The notes under the pieces: model-generated | What the model saw: the letters and a program-made list of their open reading frames with translations, nothing else | What the model was told of the DNA's origin: nothing | The model's database searches: none | Part shown: positions 59,937 through 64,000 of the stretch, piece after piece | Layout: every line of letters starts with the position of its first letter | Numbering within the stretch: position 1 is the first letter of the stretch | Origin: Aquipuribacter hungaricus | Lineage (GTDB): Bacteria; Actinomycetota; Actinomycetes; Actinomycetales; JBBAYJ01 | Reading direction: 5' to 3' (one strand) | Assembly (NCBI RefSeq): GCF_042663885.1 | Contig: NZ_JBHSXV010000001.1 | DNA: 64,000 nt | Program-made: the position numbers and the translations under genes

Positions 59937-62084
59937 GTGCCGCTCACCGACGCCCTGCCCGCCGCCGTCCTGGCCGCGGGCGAGGGCCCGCCCGCGTTCC
60001 TCACCTCCACGGCCGTCCTCGTGGTCGCCGCCGCCGTCATCGGCTACCTGTCCGTGCGGGCCAAGGTCGTCCCGATCGTCGGCTTCCTCGTCGCCGGCGT
60101 GATCATCGGACCCACCCAGCTCGGCCTGGTCGGCGAGGTGGAGACCGTCGAGGCCGCGGCCGAGGTCGGCGTGATCTTCCTGCTGTTCATCATCGGGATC
60201 GAGTTCTCCCTCGAGCGGCTCGCCGCGCTGCGGACGTGGATCGCGCTCGGCGGCGCCCTCCAGGTCGGGCTGGCGGTGCTGTCCGTCGCCGCGCTGTGCA
60301 CGGCCTTCGGGGTCGGCTGGCGCGACGCCCTGTTCACCGGGTTCCTCGTGTCGCTGTCGAGCACGGCGATCGTCCTCAAGCTGCTCGGCGACGCGCGCGA
60401 GACGACCACGGTGCGGGGCCGGCTGGCGGTCGCCCTGCTCGTGTTCCAGGACCTCGCGGTCGTGGCCATGGTGCTGTTCGTCCCGCTGCTGGGGGTGCCC
60501 GGCGAGGGCGGGGAGGGCGGCGGCTCGACCGGTGACCTCCTCGTCGCGCTGCTCACAGCCGTGGGGATCATCGCCGCGGTCCTCCTGGTCGCCCGTCGGC
60601 TGCTCCCGCCGGTGCTGGAGCGGGTGGCCCGGACCTGCTCGCCGGAGGTGTTCCTGCTCACGGTGCTCGCGATCTGCTTCGGCACCGCGTACCTCACCGC
60701 CGTGGCCGGGGTCTCGGTGTCGCTGGGCGCCTTCCTGGCCGGGCTGCTCGTCAGCGAGTCCCGGCTCAGCTCCCAGGCCCTCGGCGAGATCCTCCCGCTG
60801 CAGATCCTGTTCTCGGCGGTCTTCTTCGTCTCCGTCGGCATGCTGCTGGACGTCCGCTTCGTGCTGGCGAACCTGCCCGTCGTCCTGCTGGGCGTCGTGG
60901 TCGTCTTCCTCGTCAAGGCCCTGACGACGTGGCTGGCGGTGACGGCGCTGCGCCGGGCCGGGCCGGGGGTGCCCGCCGGGCCGGCGCTCGGGACGGCGCT
61001 GCTGCTGGCGCAGATCGGCGAGTTCTCGTTCGTGCTGGAGACCGAGGGCCGCTCGGTCGGCCTGTCGCCCGCAGGGCTCGGGGACGACGGCTCCCAGGCC
61101 TTCATCGCCGCGAGCGTGCTGCTGCTGCTGGCCACGCCGGCCCTCGCGGCGCTGGGCCGCCGCGTCGAGCAGCGGACCGAGGCACGGGCCGACGCCCGCC
61201 GCCAGGCCGCCGGCGCGGCCGGTCACGGGAACGGCGACGGGACGGGCGGGGGCACGGCCGGCGCGACGGCCGGCGACGGTCCCGCCGTGGTGCCCGCCGG
61301 CGAGGGCCGGCAGGTGATGCTGTCCGGCTGGGGCCCGGCGACCCGCTCGCTGGCCCGGGAGCTGCGCGCCCGCGGCGTCGACCTCACCGTCACCACGCTC
61401 AACCCCGACGGGGCCGGCGAGGCCGAGGCGGACGGGCACCGGGTCGTCATGGGCGACCCGACGAAGTCGGCCGTGCTGGAGATGGCCGGCCTGGAGCGCA
61501 CCCGGCTGCTCGTGGTGGCCGAGGACACCCACGAGCAGGCGGTCCGCATCGCCGGGGTCGTGGCCGGCCTGGCCCGCTACGAGGTGCCCGTCCTGGCCCG
61601 CCCGCTGGGCGGCACCGACCTGGCCGAGCTCGCGGCCGTCGGCGTCCACCGCGTCGTCGACGCCGAGGGGGCGTCGCGCCACGCGCTCACCAAGGCCGTG
61701 CTCACGGCCCTGGGCGCGGACGCCGGCCCGGTGCCGGCGGTGCTGCTGCCCGACGGCGGGCGCGGCCGGCGCAGCACCGTGGACATGTCGCGCGTGGTGC
61801 AGGTGGACCCGTCGCCGGACCAGCCGGCGTGCACGCACCTGCGCCCGGTCCCGCCGGTCCTGCCCCGCTCCGTCGGCTGCGAGGAGTGCCTGCGCCAGGG
61901 CACGTCGTGGGTGCACCTGCGGGTGTGCACGGGCTGCGGCTCCGTCGGCTGCTGCGACTCCTCGCCCGGGCAGCACGCACGGGCCCACGCGGTCGGCACC
62001 GACCACCCGGTCATCGCCTCCCTGGAGCCCGGCGAGCACTGGGCCTACTGCTTCCCCGACCGGCTCACCGTGGACGGCCGGTAG
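59937..62084 (+). CDS. KefB-type cation/proton antiporter with TrkA-N and C-terminal UBP zinc finger
   Basis: A 715-residue CPA2 antiporter. Residues 1-400 give about twelve helices with GFLVAGVIIGPTQLGL, LLFIIGIEFSLERL, SLSSTAIVLKLL and LLVFQDLAVVAMVLF. A TrkA-N Rossmann domain starts at VMLSGWGPATRSLARELRARG and includes VVMGDPTKSAVLEMAGLERTRLLVVAEDT. The last 80 residues are a zf-UBP domain: CTHLRP, GCEECLRQGTSWVHLRVCTGCGSVGCCDSSPGQHARAH and HPVIASL, with the Cys/His set for zinc. UBP fingers bind free C-terminal Gly-Gly in eukaryotes. GTG at 59937 is chosen (six bases after a TTGGCT hexamer); upstream GTGs are possible. Confidence 0.92.
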   Translation: MPLTDALPAAVLAAGEGPPAFLTSTAVLVVAAAVIGYLSVRAKVVPIVGFLVAGVIIGPTQLGLVGEVETVEAAAEVGVIFLLFIIGIEFSLERLAALRTWIALGGALQVGLAVLSVAALCTAFGVGWRDALFTGFLVSLSSTAIVLKLLGDARETTTVRGRLAVALLVFQDLAVVAMVLFVPLLGVPGEGGEGGGSTGDLLVALLTAVGIIAAVLLVARRLLPPVLERVARTCSPEVFLLTVLAICFGTAYLTAVAGVSVSLGAFLAGLLVSESRLSSQALGEILPLQILFSAVFFVSVGMLLDVRFVLANLPVVLLGVVVVFLVKALTTWLAVTALRRAGPGVPAGPALGTALLLAQIGEFSFVLETEGRSVGLSPAGLGDDGSQAFIAASVLLLLATPALAALGRRVEQRTEARADARRQAAGAAGHGNGDGTGGGTAGATAGDGPAVVPAGEGRQVMLSGWGPATRSLARELRARGVDLTVTTLNPDGAGEAEADGHRVVMGDPTKSAVLEMAGLERTRLLVVAEDTHEQAVRIAGVVAGLARYEVPVLARPLGGTDLAELAAVGVHRVVDAEGASRHALTKAVLTALGADAGPVPAVLLPDGGRGRRSTVDMSRVVQVDPSPDQPACTHLRPVPPVLPRSVGCEECLRQGTSWVHLRVCTGCGSVGCCDSSPGQHARAHAVGTDHPVIASLEPGEHWAYCFPDRLTVDGR

Positions 62085-62118
62085 CCCCGGCCCCCGCCGG
62101 GCGGTGTCTGATGGGGGC

Positions 62119-63495
62119 ATGGCCCGTCGCACCCCGCAGCCCCCCACCCACCCCCTGCAGACCCGCCTGGAGGCGGTGCACGCCGAGCTGTCCGGCCTGG
62201 ACGGCGGGACCGTGAGCACGTCGGCCCCGGCCCTGGCCGAGGCCGACCCCGACGGCTTCGGCCTGGCGCTGTGCACCGCCGACGGCCGGGTCCACGCGGT
62301 GGGGGACGCGGACCGCGAGTTCACCGTGCAGTCCGCGGTCAAGCCGTTCGTCTACGCCCTCGCCCTGGCCGACTCCGGCTGGGACGAGGTCGTCGCGCAC
62401 GTCGGCGTGGAACCCACGGGCGAGCCGTTCAACGCCCTCGTGCTCGAGGCCGAGACCGGCCGGGCGCCCAACCCCATGGTCAACGCCGGGGCCATCGTCA
62501 CCTGCTGCCTGGTCGCGGGCGGCACCGCGCGGGAGCGCGAGGACCGGATCCGGGCGGGCCTGTCGGGGTTCGCCGGGCGACCCCTGGGCGACGACGCGCA
62601 GGTGCGCGAGGCCGAGGCCGCCGGGGCGCGCAACAGGGCGCTGGCCTGGCTCATGAAGGACGGCGGGTCGCTGCCCCACGACGTCGACGACGCCGTCGAC
62701 GTCTACCTGTTCGCCTGCTCCCTGCTGGTCACCGCCCGGGACCTGGCCGTCATGGGGGCGACCCTGGCCGCCGGCGGGCGCAACCCCCTGACGGGCGAGC
62801 AGGTCGTGCCCGTCGACCTGGTGCCCACCGTCCTCAGCGTCATGGGCACGTGCGGCATGTACGACGGCGCGGGGTCGTGGTTCGTCAAGGTCGGGCTGCC
62901 GGCCAAGTCCGGCGTCGCCGGCGGCGTGGTCGCGGTCCAGCCCGGCCAGCTCGGGATCGGGACGTGGAGCCCGGCCCTGGACGAGGACGGCAACAGCGTG
63001 CGGGGCATCGCGGCGTGCACGCGGCTGTCGGAGGACCTCGGCATGCACGAGTTCCGCCCGGAGGGCCTGGGGCTGCCGCCGGTCGAGCGCGCCGAGGCCC
63101 GAGACACCCGCTCCCGCACCTCGCGGCCGCAGGAGGACGAGGACGTGCTGCGCTCCCACGAGGACCGGCTGCACCTGGTCCGCGTGCAGGGCCCGCTCGG
63201 CCTGCGCAGCGTGGACACCGTCTGCGCGGAGCTGCTCGAGGCGGCCCAGGGCTGGCAGGGGCGGCACTGGCTCACCGTCGACCTGCGGGCGGTGGGCTGG
63301 GTGCACGGCCCGGCGGTGGACATGCTCGCCGAGGTGCTCGACGTGCTGGCCGCGTCGGACGTCACGGTGGCGCTGGTCGACCGCGACCGCAGCCAGCGCG
63401 CCGACTGGGAGGGGACCACCCCGGACGGGACCGTCCGGGACCTGGAGGACGCCCTGCGGGGCGCGGAGGACGGGCTGCTCGCCAGCCTGCGCTGA
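62119..63495 (+). CDS. glsA: Glutaminase with C-terminal STAS domain
   Basis: A 458-residue protein. The N-terminal 310 residues are a beta-lactamase-fold glutaminase hydrolysing glutamine to glutamate and ammonia. The active-site S-x-x-K is in FTVQSAVKPFVYALAL, with EPTGEPFNAL, NPMVNAGAIVT, TCGMYDGAGSWFVKVGLPAKSGVAGGV and IAACTRLSEDLGMH. The C-terminal 110 residues are a STAS domain (HLVRVQGPLGLRSVDTVC, WLTVDLRAVGWVHGPAVDMLAEVLDVL), which may regulate or localise the enzyme. A longer start (GTG 62104) is possible, but the ATG at 62119 follows GGGGG. It lies 34 bp after the antiporter gene. Confidence 0.94.
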   Translation: MARRTPQPPTHPLQTRLEAVHAELSGLDGGTVSTSAPALAEADPDGFGLALCTADGRVHAVGDADREFTVQSAVKPFVYALALADSGWDEVVAHVGVEPTGEPFNALVLEAETGRAPNPMVNAGAIVTCCLVAGGTAREREDRIRAGLSGFAGRPLGDDAQVREAEAAGARNRALAWLMKDGGSLPHDVDDAVDVYLFACSLLVTARDLAVMGATLAAGGRNPLTGEQVVPVDLVPTVLSVMGTCGMYDGAGSWFVKVGLPAKSGVAGGVVAVQPGQLGIGTWSPALDEDGNSVRGIAACTRLSEDLGMHEFRPEGLGLPPVERAEARDTRSRTSRPQEDEDVLRSHEDRLHLVRVQGPLGLRSVDTVCAELLEAAQGWQGRHWLTVDLRAVGWVHGPAVDMLAEVLDVLAASDVTVALVDRDRSQRADWEGTTPDGTVRDLEDALRGAEDGLLASLR

Positions 63496-63528
63496 CCCGC
63501 CCGGGGGCTGCGTGCAGGGCGGCTCCGG

Positions 63529-63999
63529 CTACCAGCCCCCGCCGCGCCCCTCCTGGCCGGTCGCGCCCGCGGGACCGACCGGCTGCGGGTGCGCCGCCAG
63601 CCACGCGCCGAACGCCTCCGGGGCCAGCGGCCGGCTCACCAGGTAGCCCTGGATGACGTCGCAGCCGCGGTCGACGAGCAGGCGCCGGGTGACGTCGTCC
63701 TCGACGCCCTCGGCGACGACCACGAGGCCGTGGGTGTGGGCCAGGTCGACGGCCGCGCCGACGATCGCCGCGTCGCCGGCGTCGCCGCTGGCCCCCGCGA
63801 CGAACGACCGGTCGACCTTGACCTCGCCGACCGGCAGCATCTTGAGGTAGGCCAGGGACGACTGCCCGGTGCCGAAGTCGTCGATCGACAGCGTGACGCC
63901 GAGGTCGGCCAAGCCGCGCAGCACGACGAGCGCGTGGTCGACGTCGACCATGACGGCGGTCTCGGTGAGCTCCAGGGTGAGCGCGCTGCTGGGCAGGCC
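63529..63999 (-). CDS. EAL-domain protein, C-terminal part (start beyond the window)
   Basis: The last 156 codons of a cyclic-di-GMP phosphodiesterase-type EAL domain. Visible motifs are TLELTETAVM at the window edge, LSIDDFGTGQSSLAYLKMLPVGEVKVDRSFV (metal-binding DDFG and catalytic Lys), VVVAEGVED and CDVIQGYLVSRPL. The catalytic residues that can be checked are intact, so activity is plausible. A short Gly-rich tail ends the protein. Upstream GGDEF or sensory domains, if any, are outside the window. It converges with glsA, with 33 bp between stops. Confidence 0.92.
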   Translation of the reverse strand, partial: GLPSSALTLELTETAVMVDVDHALVVLRGLADLGVTLSIDDFGTGQSSLAYLKMLPVGEVKVDRSFVAGASGDAGDAAIVGAAVDLAHTHGLVVVAEGVEDDVTRRLLVDRGCDVIQGYLVSRPLAPEAFGAWLAAHPQPVGPAGATGQEGRGGGW

Positions 64000-64000
64000 G

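Overview
The window is very GC-rich chromosomal DNA with dense, mostly overlapping genes and many GTG starts. It carries Lsr2, ClpC with its usual neighbours, DisA, a DUF222/HNH protein, DUF3180 and DUF2520 proteins, the zinc metalloprotease-tilS-hpt-ftsH-fol block, and OpuC-type transport genes. Together these point to an Actinomycetota chromosome, probably a Micrococcales-like lineage; genus cannot be read from the sequence. I saw no rRNA, tRNA, CRISPR array, phage, transposase or plasmid functions.

Layout. 1-4.4 kb: end of trkA, trkH (K+ uptake), a VOC protein, a GNAT and a DUF222/HNH protein. 4.5-9 kb: proline dehydrogenase and proC with a sugar-phosphate isomerase, then two unknown genes. 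9-13 kb: DNA maintenance (radA, disA, mutY). 12.9-17 kb: a MacAB-like export system. 17-25.5 kb: short argA, clpC, a terC gene behind a candidate Mn2+ riboswitch, lsr2, lysS, a methyltransferase and a STAS protein. 25.5-33.3 kb: a leftward operon of PH-domain proteins, DUF2520, panC, nadB and nadC, preceded by a frameshifted gene. 33.4-37.3 kb: a glycine betaine/choline-type ABC importer with its ATPase divergent. 37.3-41.2 kb: an Asp-Gly-Gly-Ala repeat peptide, a JmjC/cupin hydroxylase, a Suc/Fer-like thioredoxin-fold protein and HMG-CoA lyase, flanked by two related intergenic repeat arrays. 41.2-52.2 kb: DUF3180, folBK, folP, ftsH, hpt, tilS, metalloprotease, dacB and divergent ppa, with a PASTA-like protein between ftsH and hpt. 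52.3-58.6 kb: hydrolase-OsmC fusion, lgt, two PAP2 phosphatases, membrane proteins and an Ada-like repair protein. 58.8-64 kb: a protein that reads as two fused RNase III folds, a small Tudor-like protein, a KefB-type antiporter ending in a UBP zinc finger, glutaminase-STAS, and the end of an EAL-domain protein.

How genes work together. Many adjacent genes overlap by ATGA/GTGA and are probably translationally coupled. Many first genes have a -10 box (TANNNT) 6-7 nt before the start codon, which suggests leaderless mRNAs. Three of these (GNAT, DUF222/HNH, radA) also share an upstream TGTC element at the spacing of the RecA-independent (PafBC) DNA-damage promoter. The most unusual items are the repeat-peptide/JmjC cassette with its flanking repeats, and the tandem RNase III-like protein.
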